Assembly (NCBI RefSeq): GCF_014190935.1 | Contig: NZ_JACHVV010000003.1 | Coordinates: 62,001 to 126,000 of the forward strand | Length of the DNA stretch: 64,000 bases | Source: Chryseomonas sp014190935 | Lineage (GTDB): Bacteria > Pseudomonadota > Gammaproteobacteria > Pseudomonadales > Pseudomonadaceae | Direction of reading: 5' to 3' | In this document: positions 27,600-36,422 of the stretch, piece by piece | How the letters are laid out: each line of letters opens with the position of its first letter | Numbering within the stretch: the stretch's first letter is position 1 | Translations under genes and position numbers: made by a program | The notes under the pieces: generated by a model | Databases searched by the model: none | What the model saw: only the letters and a program-made list of their open reading frames with translations | Told to the model about the DNA's origin: nothing

Positions 27600-29489
27600 A
27601 TGCAAATGAGCAACATGAGTGTTCGTACGAAGCTGTCTTACGGTTTTACCGCCCTGATCATCCTGACCCTGGCCATTGCCTATGCCGGCTGGGATGGCAT
27701 CCAGGCCCTGGGACGACGTGGTAATCTCATCGAGCAGTTCACCCAGATCGGCCTGCTCACCCGTGACATGCGTAATGCCCGTACGGACTTCGCTCTGCTG
27801 CCGGAAGCGGATCAGGCCAATCGCTGGAAGCTGGCCATCGATGCCCTAGAACAGCAGCTGCAGGAAGCTCGCCCCCTGTTCAGACGCCCCCAGAGCCAGG
27901 CACTGCTGGCGCGTACCGAGCAGACCCTCAAGGAATATCGTGACCTCTATCAGCAGACGCTGAAGGTGACCCAGGATCGCACCACCACGGTGCAAGGTAT
28001 CCGTGATACCGGCGACACCATGGACAAGCGCCTGCAGGAGGCTTCCACCGCACTGGACAGCGAGATCAACGATGGCGGTCTACAGCTGCCGCCCCTGCTG
28101 GCGGCGCTGCAAAAGCTGCGAATCGATCTGCGCGTCTACGTGCTCAAGCCTGCCGGTCAGCAGCAGGAGGCCCTGCAGGCTTCCTTGAGCCGGGTTGGCA
28201 ACGTGCTCAAGGCCCTGCCAGCCAGCAACACCTCGACCTCGAGCTTGCAGCAGTTGCCAGGGCTCTACGACGACTATCAGCGTCAGGTGCAAAAGCTGTT
28301 CAGTATCCAGAAGCAGTATGAAGACGCGGATCAGGGTCTCTATCAGCGCATCCAGGCGCTGCTCAAGACCGCCGATGAGATGAAGCAGGTGCAGAACCAG
28401 TTCCGCCTCGGCGACATTCGCGACGCCAAGCTCATGCTCCTGGGCGGCCTGCTGCTGGCGGTGCTGCTCAGTCTGATCGCGGCCTGGATCATCACCCGCT
28501 CCATCGTGGCTCCGCTGCGCCAGACCCTGGCGACCGTGGAGCAGCTTGCCGCCGGTGATCTGACTGTCCAGACCCTGACGGATCGCAAGGACGAGCTCGG
28601 CCAGTTGCAGGCGGCCATGCACCGCATGATCGTCAATCTGAGCGATCTGATCCGCGAACAGAAGGATGGCATCGTCCAGGTGGCCAGCGCCGCCGAAGAA
28701 CTCTCCGCCATCACCGAGCAGACACGCGCTGGCGCCTCGGCGCAGAAGATGGAGACCGAGCAGATCGCCACCGCCATGCAGCAGATGAGCGCCACCATCA
28801 ATGAGGTGGCGCGCAATGCCGAACAGGCGTCGACGACCGCCCGCGAGGCTACCCTCAAGACCCGCGAGGGCGACGAGATGGTCAATCAGGTCGCCACCCA
28901 GATCCAGACCCTGGCCCAGGAAGTGGACAGCACCCAGGCCACCATGGAGTTGCTCAGGCAGGATGCCGACCGCATCGGCGGCGTGCTGGACGTGATCAAG
29001 GCGGTCGCCGAGCAGACCAATCTGCTGGCGCTCAACGCCGCCATCGAGGCCGCTCGCGCCGGTGAGGCCGGACGCGGCTTCGCCGTGGTCGCCGACGAGG
29101 TGCGCGGCCTGGCGCAGCGTACGCGCTCCTCCACCGACGAGATCGCCAGCCTCATCACCCGGCTGCACGGCAGCACCGACAAGATGAGCGCCGCCCTGGA
29201 CCGCAATATCCAGCTGACCGGTGACAGCGTCGACCTGACCCGCCAGGCGGGCGTGGTCCTGGGCAGCGTCAGCAGTGCGGTGAGCGAGATCGAGGCCATG
29301 AACGAGCAGATCGCCACCGCGGTCGAGCAGCAGAGCGCGGCCAGTGAAAACATCGGCCGCAGCGTGGCCAAGGTCCACGAAGTCGCCGACCAGACCGCCG
29401 CCGCCACCGAGAAAACCGCCGGCTCCAGCACCGAACTGGCCAACCTGAGCCTGCAGTTGCAAGAGCTGACGGCGCGCTTCAAGGTCTGA
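27600..29489 (+). CDS. Methyl-accepting chemotaxis protein 1 (long periplasmic sensor)
   Basis: Inner-membrane chemoreceptor, 629 residues. TM1 about 15-32, an all-helical periplasmic region of about 245 residues consistent with the helical bimodular (HBM) sensor type, TM2 about 278-300, HAMP, then the cytoplasmic signalling rod. The hairpin tip, which contacts CheA/CheW, reads VAEQTNLLALNAAIEAARAG followed by GRGFAVVADEVRGLA. No C-terminal CheR-docking pentapeptide is seen. Start at 27600; an alternative ATG lies six bases on. HBM receptors bind organic acids such as TCA intermediates, but the ligand here is not known. Confidence 0.93.
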   Translation: MQMSNMSVRTKLSYGFTALIILTLAIAYAGWDGIQALGRRGNLIEQFTQIGLLTRDMRNARTDFALLPEADQANRWKLAIDALEQQLQEARPLFRRPQSQALLARTEQTLKEYRDLYQQTLKVTQDRTTTVQGIRDTGDTMDKRLQEASTALDSEINDGGLQLPPLLAALQKLRIDLRVYVLKPAGQQQEALQASLSRVGNVLKALPASNTSTSSLQQLPGLYDDYQRQVQKLFSIQKQYEDADQGLYQRIQALLKTADEMKQVQNQFRLGDIRDAKLMLLGGLLLAVLLSLIAAWIITRSIVAPLRQTLATVEQLAAGDLTVQTLTDRKDELGQLQAAMHRMIVNLSDLIREQKDGIVQVASAAEELSAITEQTRAGASAQKMETEQIATAMQQMSATINEVARNAEQASTTAREATLKTREGDEMVNQVATQIQTLAQEVDSTQATMELLRQDADRIGGVLDVIKAVAEQTNLLALNAAIEAARAGEAGRGFAVVADEVRGLAQRTRSSTDEIASLITRLHGSTDKMSAALDRNIQLTGDSVDLTRQAGVVLGSVSSAVSEIEAMNEQIATAVEQQSAASENIGRSVAKVHEVADQTAAATEKTAGSSTELANLSLQLQELTARFKV

Positions 29490-29980
29490 GGCCTGTCCGG
29501 CTCTCGCTCCGCCGACGACGACAGAAACTCCTGGCCTGCCCTCGTCGTGGACAGAAACCCCCGGGCGTCGATGCCCGGGGCGCTCATTCAGGCATGGCGT
29601 CACAGGATGCCTTCCCTCTGCACTTCGGCGAAACTTCGACCAGGCAAAAGCCTAGAGCGAAAGAAGTCCTGCTATCGGGTGGATAACCAACTGCGAAGTT
29701 ATGGGAGTAATGAATACTTCATCCTGACCGAAGTTCATCAGCGTTTGGACGAAGAGAATCTTCAACAGTCATAACGTGAAACAAGAGCGCCACGCCCCGC
29801 CATCCTTTAATCGGTTTAACGATATCCCTTATCTTCAGCTGATCGCTCCATCTGACATTCAGGTGTTTGTCACCGAACCGCTCTATAGAGCCTGCACAGG
29901 ACTCTCGACGTCACTACCGCGGCAAGGCATGGCGTATTGCCGAGCACCTGCAACGAACGCTTTCCCAGCGCCGCTGCTGC
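29490..29980. other. Intergenic region with no supported gene
   Basis: 491 bases between chemoreceptor 1 and the stop of the minus-strand nucleotidyltransferase. A GC hairpin lies at 29559-29580, and the motif ACAGAAAC repeats at about 29521 and 29551. Base composition is lower after 29650. Two open frames of 75 and 87 codons lack ribosome sites and recognisable products; a decayed gene is possible. Confidence 0.5.
29559..29580 (+). terminator. Possible terminator of chemoreceptor 1
   Basis: CCCCGGGC (29559-29566) pairs perfectly with GCCCGGGG (29573-29580) over a six-base loop, 69 bases past the stop. No T-tract follows. Confidence 0.45.
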
Positions 29981-30556
29981 TCAACCCTGGTCATCGTTCC
30001 GGTGATCCGCCCGCACCTGCAATCGCGGCCAGCGCCTGAGCCAGCCCTTGGTCGCGAGCCGCTGGCGAAAGGCAGCGGGCCGGGGCCGCCAGGGATTAAG
30101 CGTGACATGCAGGGCAAAGAGCCCTTCCTGGGCGAAGGGACTGACCACTTCGAGTTCGCCTTCGGCGGTCAGGCGCGCGGCCAGGGCAGACTCTACCTCG
30201 ACCCAAAAACGCATGGCATCCAGGCTATCGCCATAGGGCACATCGTCATTGCGCAGGTGCATGGCGGCTTGATTGCGTACCGACCAGGGCCAACCCGGCG
30301 CCCGCTCCAACAGCAGCGTTTCGATCTCCCTGTCCCGCTCGGGTCGGCAGTCGGTCGCGTCGAAATAGATGACATCCAGATCCGCCAGCGGCGTCGACTC
30401 GGCATGGCCATGCAGCCGATCCCAGACCAGATTGCGCACGAAGCCCGCAGCCAGCCAGGCGTCGGGCAGGTGCAGGTCGGCGAGGACGCGCAGCAGGCGC
30501 AGACGCTCGGCATCGGCCTTCAACCAGGACCGGATCTGGGAACACATGGGGGTCAT
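29981..30556 (-). CDS. Nucleotidyltransferase-like protein (DUF925)
   Basis: 191 residues from the ATG at 30556 (a second ATG is at 30547; no strong ribosome site for either, so the start is uncertain). It belongs to the NTP_transf_6/DUF925 family: AGFVRNLVWDRLHG (the G-F-V-R-N motif), LADLDVIYFDATD with the metal-binding D-x-D-like pair, WSVRNQAAMHLRN, YGDSLDAMRFWVE, and the tail LFALHVTLNPWRP. The biochemical role of this family is not established. Base composition and codon use look like the rest of the genome, unlike the spacer behind it. Confidence 0.85.
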   Translation of the reverse strand: MTPMCSQIRSWLKADAERLRLLRVLADLHLPDAWLAAGFVRNLVWDRLHGHAESTPLADLDVIYFDATDCRPERDREIETLLLERAPGWPWSVRNQAAMHLRNDDVPYGDSLDAMRFWVEVESALAARLTAEGELEVVSPFAQEGLFALHVTLNPWRPRPAAFRQRLATKGWLRRWPRLQVRADHRNDDQG

Positions 30557-30650
30557 GGCAGGACTGGTCAGTCTTGAAATCCCGAAGATGACCGCCTGCA
30601 CCGCCTTTCGCAACGCCCATCGCCAATAATCGCAATAACTTTTAGCTCTC

Positions 30651-30677
30651 TTAAGTTTTACCAGCAGATGTCGAAAA
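30651..30677 (+). promoter_or_regulatory. Sigma-28 (FliA)-like promoter of chemoreceptor 2
   Basis: TTAAGTTT (30651-30658), 11-base spacer, GTCGAAAA (30670-30677). This matches the flagellar sigma factor consensus TAAAGTTT-N11-GCCGATAA at 13 of 16 positions with exact spacing, about 140 bases before the chemoreceptor start. Confidence 0.65.
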
Positions 30678-30815
30678 TGTGACGGCTTCGCTTATTTACG
30701 TTTGCGAGGCCAACAGGACGTGGTGACCGGTCAGGACATGACCACTGGCAGCCCCCGCTGAAAAGAGGGCGCCGCACCTCGCTGCTCGCTACTGCCCAAG
30801 CTTTCCGAGGTGTGG

Positions 30816-32438
30816 ATGTTTCGTAACCTGTCGCTGACGCTCAAGCTGTCGCTGCTGCCCGCGGCCGCTCTGCTGGGCCTGCTGCTCTACGTGGCCTATA
30901 CCTCCGCCCAGCTGGCCGGCAACGATCAACGCCTCGACCAGCTGGAAAACCACAGCTATCCGCTGCTGGAAAAGGCCGACGCCGTACTCTTCCAGTTCTC
31001 CCGCTTGCCCGGCCTGTTCAACAGCGCGGTGACCGCCAGTGAGCTGGAAACCCTGGGCGAGGCGCGCAAGGTGGTCGACGACATCGACAGCCGCCTGCAG
31101 GAAATGGCCGACCTCACCCGCCAGACCTCGGCGCGCAACGACGAGATCTCCGGCTGGCGCCAGGGCATCCATCGCTATGCGGACAACGCCCTGGGCGCCT
31201 CCGAGCAGCTGATCAAGGGCAGCGGATCCTTCGACTCCCTGCGGCCCAATCTGGACCGCATGGCCACGGATCTCGCCGCTGCCCAGCAACTGGGCACCAC
31301 CCTGCGCAGCCATGCCTATACCGACTTCCAGCAGACCCTGGCCCAGGCCCGCGACCAGAATGCCGACACCACCCGGGTCGGCATCTGGCTGAGTCTGCTG
31401 CTGGTGGTGATCCTGGCCGGCGCCGCCGTGCTGACCATCCGCAGCGTGCTCGGCAGCGTGCGTGAGGTGATCACCTCGCTGCGCGCCATCGCCGAGGGCG
31501 ACGGTGACCTCACCCGCCGCCTGCAGGTCGGCTCGCGGGACGAGATCGGCCAGATGACCGCGCTGTTCAACGTCTTTCTCGATCAGCTGCAGGGCACCAT
31601 CAAGGCCATCGTCGATGCCGCCCATCCGCTGGGCCAGGTGTCCGGCGAGCTGTATAGACTCACCCAGACGGTAGAGAACAACGCCCGTTCCCAGCAGGGT
31701 CACACCGAGTCCATCGGCCGTGACATCCAGACCATGAACACCAACCTGCACGAGGTGGCCGATCGCTCGCGCGAGGCCGCCGACCAGGCCTCCGCCGCGG
31801 CCGAGCAGTCCGCCGCCGCCCGTACCAGCATCGGCCAGCTGTCGCGCAACATGGGCGAACTGGACGACAGCGTGCGCCAGTCGGCCGAGTCCATGCAGCA
31901 GCTGGAACAGGAAACCCGCCAGGTCGGGCTGGTGCTGGACGTGATCAAGTCCATTGCCGAGCAGACCAATCTGCTGGCGCTCAACGCCGCCATCGAGGCC
32001 GCGCGCGCCGGTGAACAGGGCCGCGGCTTTGCCGTGGTGGCCGACGAGGTGCGCAATCTGGCGCAGAAGACCGCGCGCTCCACCGCCGAGATCCAGCAGA
32101 TCATCGAACGCCTGCAGGGCAACGCCCAGCGCGTGCTGCAGGCCATGCAGGGCAGCCATACCCAGGCGCAGGTCAGCGCCAGCAGCTCCCAGGCCGCCAC
32201 CGCCATGCTCGAAGGCATCGCCCAGGCCGTGGCACGCATCAACGACTACAACGCTCAGATCGCCCTGCTCACCGGCGAGCAGCTGAGTCTTTCCGATTCG
32301 ATCAGCAGCGACACCCGCCGCCTGCAGAGCGATACCCAGTCCAGCGCGGACAGCACCACCGCAACCGCCCGCATGGGCGAGCAGCTGGTGGTGGTCGACA
32401 CCGATCTCCGGCAGGCGACCTCGCGCTTCCGCATCTAG
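30816..32438 (+). CDS. Methyl-accepting chemotaxis protein 2
   Basis: Inner-membrane chemoreceptor, 540 residues from the ATG at 30816, chosen for the upstream CCGAGG and the TM-start MFRNLSLTLKLSLLP; an in-frame GTG lies six bases earlier. TM1 about 10-29, helical periplasmic domain about 30-185, TM2 about 188-208, HAMP, signalling domain with tip IAEQTNLLALNAAIEAARAG and GRGFAVVADEVRNLAQKT. It heads a three-gene set with a porin (51 bases on) and a small PstS-like protein, ending at one terminator. The set suggests the receptor may read a ligand brought in by those two proteins. Confidence 0.93.
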   Translation: MFRNLSLTLKLSLLPAAALLGLLLYVAYTSAQLAGNDQRLDQLENHSYPLLEKADAVLFQFSRLPGLFNSAVTASELETLGEARKVVDDIDSRLQEMADLTRQTSARNDEISGWRQGIHRYADNALGASEQLIKGSGSFDSLRPNLDRMATDLAAAQQLGTTLRSHAYTDFQQTLAQARDQNADTTRVGIWLSLLLVVILAGAAVLTIRSVLGSVREVITSLRAIAEGDGDLTRRLQVGSRDEIGQMTALFNVFLDQLQGTIKAIVDAAHPLGQVSGELYRLTQTVENNARSQQGHTESIGRDIQTMNTNLHEVADRSREAADQASAAAEQSAAARTSIGQLSRNMGELDDSVRQSAESMQQLEQETRQVGLVLDVIKSIAEQTNLLALNAAIEAARAGEQGRGFAVVADEVRNLAQKTARSTAEIQQIIERLQGNAQRVLQAMQGSHTQAQVSASSSQAATAMLEGIAQAVARINDYNAQIALLTGEQLSLSDSISSDTRRLQSDTQSSADSTTATARMGEQLVVVDTDLRQATSRFRI

Positions 32439-32489
32439 CTATCCCTTTACCGCCTTTCCCTATACCGAGAAACCTCTAGGAGCATTTCC

Positions 32490-33611
32490 ATGGCTTTTGC
32501 ACGTCTGCTCGCCTTCGGCGCGGCCCTCACCTGCGCGGGATCCGCGCTCGCCCTCGATCAGGGTGACTATCGCTTCAACGGCTTCGGCACCGCCGGCATC
32601 ACCCACCTGGGCGGCGAAGACGACGGCCGCAGCTTCGGCATCAATGGCCAGACCAACGACCACTGGCGCGGCGATCAGCTGAGCAAGCTGGGCGGCCAGT
32701 TCCAGTACGGCCTGACCGACAAGCTGGATGCCACCGTGCAGGTCACCGCCAAGGCCGAGCAGGACCAGTGGAAGGCCAACCTGGAATGGGCCTACCTGGC
32801 CTTCCACGCCACCGACAACCTGACCTTCCGCGCCGGCCGCCTGCGCACGCCGGTGTTCATGTATTCCGAGACCCTGGACGTGGGTATCACCTACCCCTGG
32901 CTGCGCCTGCCCGACGAGGTCTACAGCCAGGTGCAGGTCTCCAACTACGAAGGCGCCGATGCCCTCTGGAGTCTGCCGGTCGCCTTCGGCACCCTGAACT
33001 TCCAGGTGAGCGGAGGCCAGGCGGTCAATCGCAACTACTTCGTCAACGACGACCTCTACGACATCGACTACAAGCGCATCGCTGCCGCCAACGTCAGCCT
33101 GGCGACCAACGAGTACGGCACCGTGCGCCTGGCCTACACCGAGTCCAGCATCGACCTGCACTATCCGCTGCTGACCTTGGACGATCAGAAGGGCAAGTTC
33201 ACCTCGCTCGGCTACCAGTACGACAACGGCACCTGGCTGACCAGCAACGAATGGACCCGCCGCGTCATCGAGGGTGACAACCAGGGCAGCAGCAACGCCT
33301 TCTACCTGATGGCCGGGCGCCGCTTCGGTGACTTCCTGGCCCACGTGACCTATGCCCAGCTAGACGAGGAACGCGCCGGTCGCCAGAGCTCCTGGACCTA
33401 CGGCCTGAACTACAACATCACCCCCAGCCTGGTGCTCAAGAGCGAATACAAGCGCGTCGACACCACCGGCGGCTACAGCGGCACCTTCGTCAAGACCGAC
33501 AACGAGAGCATCGCCAATGCCGTCTACGACCGCAGCGGTGGTCGCTTCGGCGCGCCGGCGCGCAACTTCGACGGCGACATCATCAGCGTCGGCCTCGACT
33601 TCATCTTCTAA
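32490..33611 (+). CDS. Outer-membrane porin-like protein
   Basis: 373 residues with a signal peptide of about 22 residues (ending SALA-L) and a sequence of alternating amphipathic strands (NGFGTAGITHLGG, GGQFQYGLTDKLDATVQVTAKAE, LTFRAGRLRTPVFMYSETLDVG) ending in DIISVGLDFIF, whose terminal Phe is the outer-membrane insertion signal. The ribosome site TAGGAG lies just before the ATG. It resembles general porins of unassigned specificity. It lies in a unit with the upstream chemoreceptor and the downstream PstS-like protein (11-base gap). Confidence 0.82.
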   Translation: MAFARLLAFGAALTCAGSALALDQGDYRFNGFGTAGITHLGGEDDGRSFGINGQTNDHWRGDQLSKLGGQFQYGLTDKLDATVQVTAKAEQDQWKANLEWAYLAFHATDNLTFRAGRLRTPVFMYSETLDVGITYPWLRLPDEVYSQVQVSNYEGADALWSLPVAFGTLNFQVSGGQAVNRNYFVNDDLYDIDYKRIAAANVSLATNEYGTVRLAYTESSIDLHYPLLTLDDQKGKFTSLGYQYDNGTWLTSNEWTRRVIEGDNQGSSNAFYLMAGRRFGDFLAHVTYAQLDEERAGRQSSWTYGLNYNITPSLVLKSEYKRVDTTGGYSGTFVKTDNESIANAVYDRSGGRFGAPARNFDGDIISVGLDFIF

Positions 33612-33622
33612 GGAATCCGCCC

Positions 33623-34024
33623 ATGAGTTCTCTCCGCCTGCTCACCGGCGCCGCCCTGCTGTTCAGCGCCAGCCTGGTCCACGCCGAAGTCGCCGTGATC
33701 GTCAATCCGGCCGCTGCCAAGACACCCGGCCAGGATGAAGTGGCCAACATCTTCCTCGGCAAGGACAAGTCGCTAAAGGGCGTCGACCAGAAGGACTGGT
33801 CGGCCACCAAGGAGACCTTCTATGCCAAGGTCGCCAACAAGAACGAAGCCCAACTGAAGTCCTACTGGTCGGGCCTGGTGTTCACCGGCAAGGGCCAACC
33901 GCTGCCCAGCGTGGCCGGCGACGCCGCCGTGGTCGCCCAGGTGGCCGGCGAAGCCGACGCCATCGGCTACGTGGACAAGGCCGCGGTCACCGACAAGGTG
34001 AAGGTCCTCTTCACCCTGCAGTGA
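33623..34024 (+). CDS. Small PstS-like periplasmic substrate-binding protein
   Basis: 133 residues with a signal peptide of about 21 residues (ending VHA-E). The mature protein of about 112 residues has the phosphate-binding-like pattern ANIFLGKDKSLKG, FYAKVANKNEAQLKSYWSGLVFTGKGQPLP, and AIGYVDKAAVTDKVKVLF, but is less than half the length of true PstS, so it represents one lobe only. No ABC transporter genes are near. Such single-lobe proteins occur beside porins and sensors; here a chemoreceptor starts the unit. Ligand binding is plausible but unproven. Confidence 0.8.
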   Translation: MSSLRLLTGAALLFSASLVHAEVAVIVNPAAAKTPGQDEVANIFLGKDKSLKGVDQKDWSATKETFYAKVANKNEAQLKSYWSGLVFTGKGQPLPSVAGDAAVVAQVAGEADAIGYVDKAAVTDKVKVLFTLQ

Positions 34025-34037
34025 TGGCCGCACCATG

Positions 34038-34065
34038 AAAAAAGCCGTCTCGCGACGGCTTTTTT
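34038..34065. terminator. Bidirectional intrinsic terminator
   Basis: AAAAAAGCCGTC (34038-34049), loop TCGC, GACGGCTTTTTT (34054-34065). The A-run and T-run make it work on both strands, serving the PstS-like gene (+) and the oxidoreductase at 34082 (-). Confidence 0.95.
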
Positions 34066-34081
34066 CATTTCTACACCGGCC

Positions 34082-36406
34082 TCAGGCCACCGAGGCGATG
34101 CGGTTGCCGGCGCTGGCTTTCTCGACCTTGATGGCGACGAACTTGGAGGTGGGCGTGAAGCTGCCCTCGCCGTAGCTCTCCAGGGGCACCAGCGGATTGG
34201 TCTCCGGATAGTAGCCGGCGGCCTGGCCGACCGGGATGTCGAATGGCAAGGCGGTGAAGCCGCGGACTCGGCGCTCGATACCGTCGTCCCACAGGGCGAC
34301 CAGATCCACCTTCTCGCCGGCGGCCACGCCCAGGCGATCCAGATCGGCCTGGTTGACGAAGACCACGTCGCGCTGGCCCTTCACGCCGCGATAGCGGTCG
34401 TCGAGGCTGTAGATGGTGGTGTTGTACTGGTCGTGGGATCTCATCGTCTGCAGGATCAGGTCGGGCTTGATGCCCTGGCGGCGGACCGCGTCCGGCAGCA
34501 GGTCATGCAGCAGGGCATTGGCGGCGAAGTTGGCCTTGCCGGTGGGGGTGTTCCACTCCCGGCGCCCGGCCTTGTTGCCCAGGTAGAAGCCACCGGGTGC
34601 GGCCAGCCGGGCATTGAAGTCCTGGAAGCCGGGGATGACGTCGGCAATCAGATCGCGGATGCGGTCGTAGTCCTCGATCAGCCAGTCCCAGTCCACCGGG
34701 TGGTTGCCCAGGGTGGCCTTGGCCAGCCCGGCGACGATAGCCGGCTCGGACTTCATCTGCGACGACAGCGGCCGCAGGATGCCGGCCGAGGCGTGCACCA
34801 TGCTGAAGCTGTCTTCCACGGTGATGGCCTGCTTGCCGCCCTTCTGTACGTCCGTCTCGGTGCGACCCAGGCACGGCAGGATCAGCGCCTGCTGGCCGGT
34901 CACCAGATGGCTGCGGTTGAGCTTGGTGGCGATGTGCACGGTCAGCCGGCACTTGCGCAGCGCCTTGTGGGTGCGCGGGGTATCCGGGGTGGCCTGGGCG
35001 AAGTTGCCGCCCAGGGCGATGAAGACCTTGGCCTGGCCCTGCTCCATGGCGGCGATGGCCTCCACGGTGTTGTGCCCGCGCTGGCGCGGCGGCTCGAAGG
35101 CGAAGCGCTTGGCCAGGGCGTCGCTGAGCCAGGCCGGGGCCTTCTCGTCGATGCCCATGGTGCGGTCGCCCTGGACGTTGCTGTGGCCGCGCACCGGGCA
35201 GAGACCGGCGCCGGGTCGGCCGATGTGGCCGCAGAGCAGCTGCAGGTTGGCGATCTCCTGCACCGTGGCCACCGAGTGGCGATGCTGGGTGATGCCCATG
35301 GCCCAGCAGATGATGACCTTCTCGGCGCGGGCATACATGCGCGCGGCCTGCTCGATCTCGTGCAGCGACAGCCCCGACTGGCGCTCGATCAGCTCCCAGG
35401 AAGTGGCGTCGACCTGGGCCAGGTAGTCGTCCATGCCGAGGGTATGGGCAGCGATGAAGTCATGGTCGAAGACGCGCTTGCCACCCTTGGCGGCGGCTTC
35501 GCGCTCCCACTGCAGCAGGTACTTGGCGATGCCGCGCAGCGCCGCCATGTCGCCACCCAGGGCCGGGCGGAAGTAGGCGGTGTTGGTCGGCCGCGAGTCG
35601 TTGGTCAGCATCTCCAGCGGATTCTGCGGATGCTGGAAGCGCTCCAGGCCGCGCTCCTTGAGCGGGTTGAAGCAGACCACCTGAGCACCGCGCTTCACCG
35701 CGTTGCGCAGGGTCTCGATCATGCGCGGATGGTTGGTGCCCGGATTCTGGCCGATCACGAAGATGGCGTCCGCCTCGTCCAGGTCGTGATAGGTCACGGT
35801 GCCCTTGCCGACGCCGATGCTGCGGCCCAGGCCGACGCCACTGGCCTCGTGGCACATGTTCGAGCAGTCGGGGAAGTTGTTGGTGCCGTAGGCGCGGACG
35901 AACAGCTGATAGAGGAAGGCCGCCTCGTTGCTGGCGCGCCCCGAGGTGTAGAACTCGGCTTCGTCGGGGCTGGCCAGGGCCTTGAGCTCCTTGGCGATCA
36001 ACGCGAAGGCGGCGTCCCAGGCGATGGGCACATAGCGATCGGTGGCCGCGTCATAGCGCAGCGGCTCGGTCAGCCGGCCCTGGTATTCGAGCCAGTAGTC
36101 GCTCTGCTCCAGCAGCGAGGTCACGCTGTGGCGGGCGAAGAAGGCGGCATCGACGCGGCGCTTGGTGGCCTCCCAGTTGACCGCCTTGGCGCCGTTCTCG
36201 CAGAACTTCACCAGGCCGTTTTCCGGGGCCTCGCCCCAGGCACAGCCGGGGCAGTCGAAGCCATGGTCCTGGTTGGTCTTGAGCAGCGTGCGCAGATTCT
36301 TGAAGGCGTTGCCGCTGTCGAGCCAGAAGTGCACCACGCTCTTCAGGGCGCCCCAGCCGGCGGCGGGGCCTTGATAGGGTTTGAAGGACTGCTGAGGTTT
36401 GTTCAT
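34082..36406 (-). CDS. FdhF/YdeP-family molybdopterin oxidoreductase, copy 2
   Basis: Single-subunit molybdenum oxidoreductase, 774 residues from the ATG at 36406 (MNKPQQSFKPYQGPAAGWG). Same architecture as the gene at 19316: FDCPGCAWG...VKFCENG for the iron-sulfur cluster, CSNMCHEAS with Cys in the Mo-ligand position, IGRPGAGLCPVRGHSNVQG, and the closing domain with RSHDQYNTTIYSLDDRYRGVKG. The two copies are clear paralogues but far from identical. This one follows fdhD after 16 bases and is co-transcribed with it. Formate is possible but unproven, since no partner subunits are encoded. Confidence 0.88.
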   Translation of the reverse strand: MNKPQQSFKPYQGPAAGWGALKSVVHFWLDSGNAFKNLRTLLKTNQDHGFDCPGCAWGEAPENGLVKFCENGAKAVNWEATKRRVDAAFFARHSVTSLLEQSDYWLEYQGRLTEPLRYDAATDRYVPIAWDAAFALIAKELKALASPDEAEFYTSGRASNEAAFLYQLFVRAYGTNNFPDCSNMCHEASGVGLGRSIGVGKGTVTYHDLDEADAIFVIGQNPGTNHPRMIETLRNAVKRGAQVVCFNPLKERGLERFQHPQNPLEMLTNDSRPTNTAYFRPALGGDMAALRGIAKYLLQWEREAAAKGGKRVFDHDFIAAHTLGMDDYLAQVDATSWELIERQSGLSLHEIEQAARMYARAEKVIICWAMGITQHRHSVATVQEIANLQLLCGHIGRPGAGLCPVRGHSNVQGDRTMGIDEKAPAWLSDALAKRFAFEPPRQRGHNTVEAIAAMEQGQAKVFIALGGNFAQATPDTPRTHKALRKCRLTVHIATKLNRSHLVTGQQALILPCLGRTETDVQKGGKQAITVEDSFSMVHASAGILRPLSSQMKSEPAIVAGLAKATLGNHPVDWDWLIEDYDRIRDLIADVIPGFQDFNARLAAPGGFYLGNKAGRREWNTPTGKANFAANALLHDLLPDAVRRQGIKPDLILQTMRSHDQYNTTIYSLDDRYRGVKGQRDVVFVNQADLDRLGVAAGEKVDLVALWDDGIERRVRGFTALPFDIPVGQAAGYYPETNPLVPLESYGEGSFTPTSKFVAIKVEKASAGNRIASVA

Positions 36407-36422
36407 GGCGATTCCCGTGGGA

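Noticed and set aside
29776..30039. 87-codon frame starting with GTG
   Set aside because: No ribosome site and no recognisable product; its 3' part overlaps the real nucleotidyltransferase gene on the other strand.
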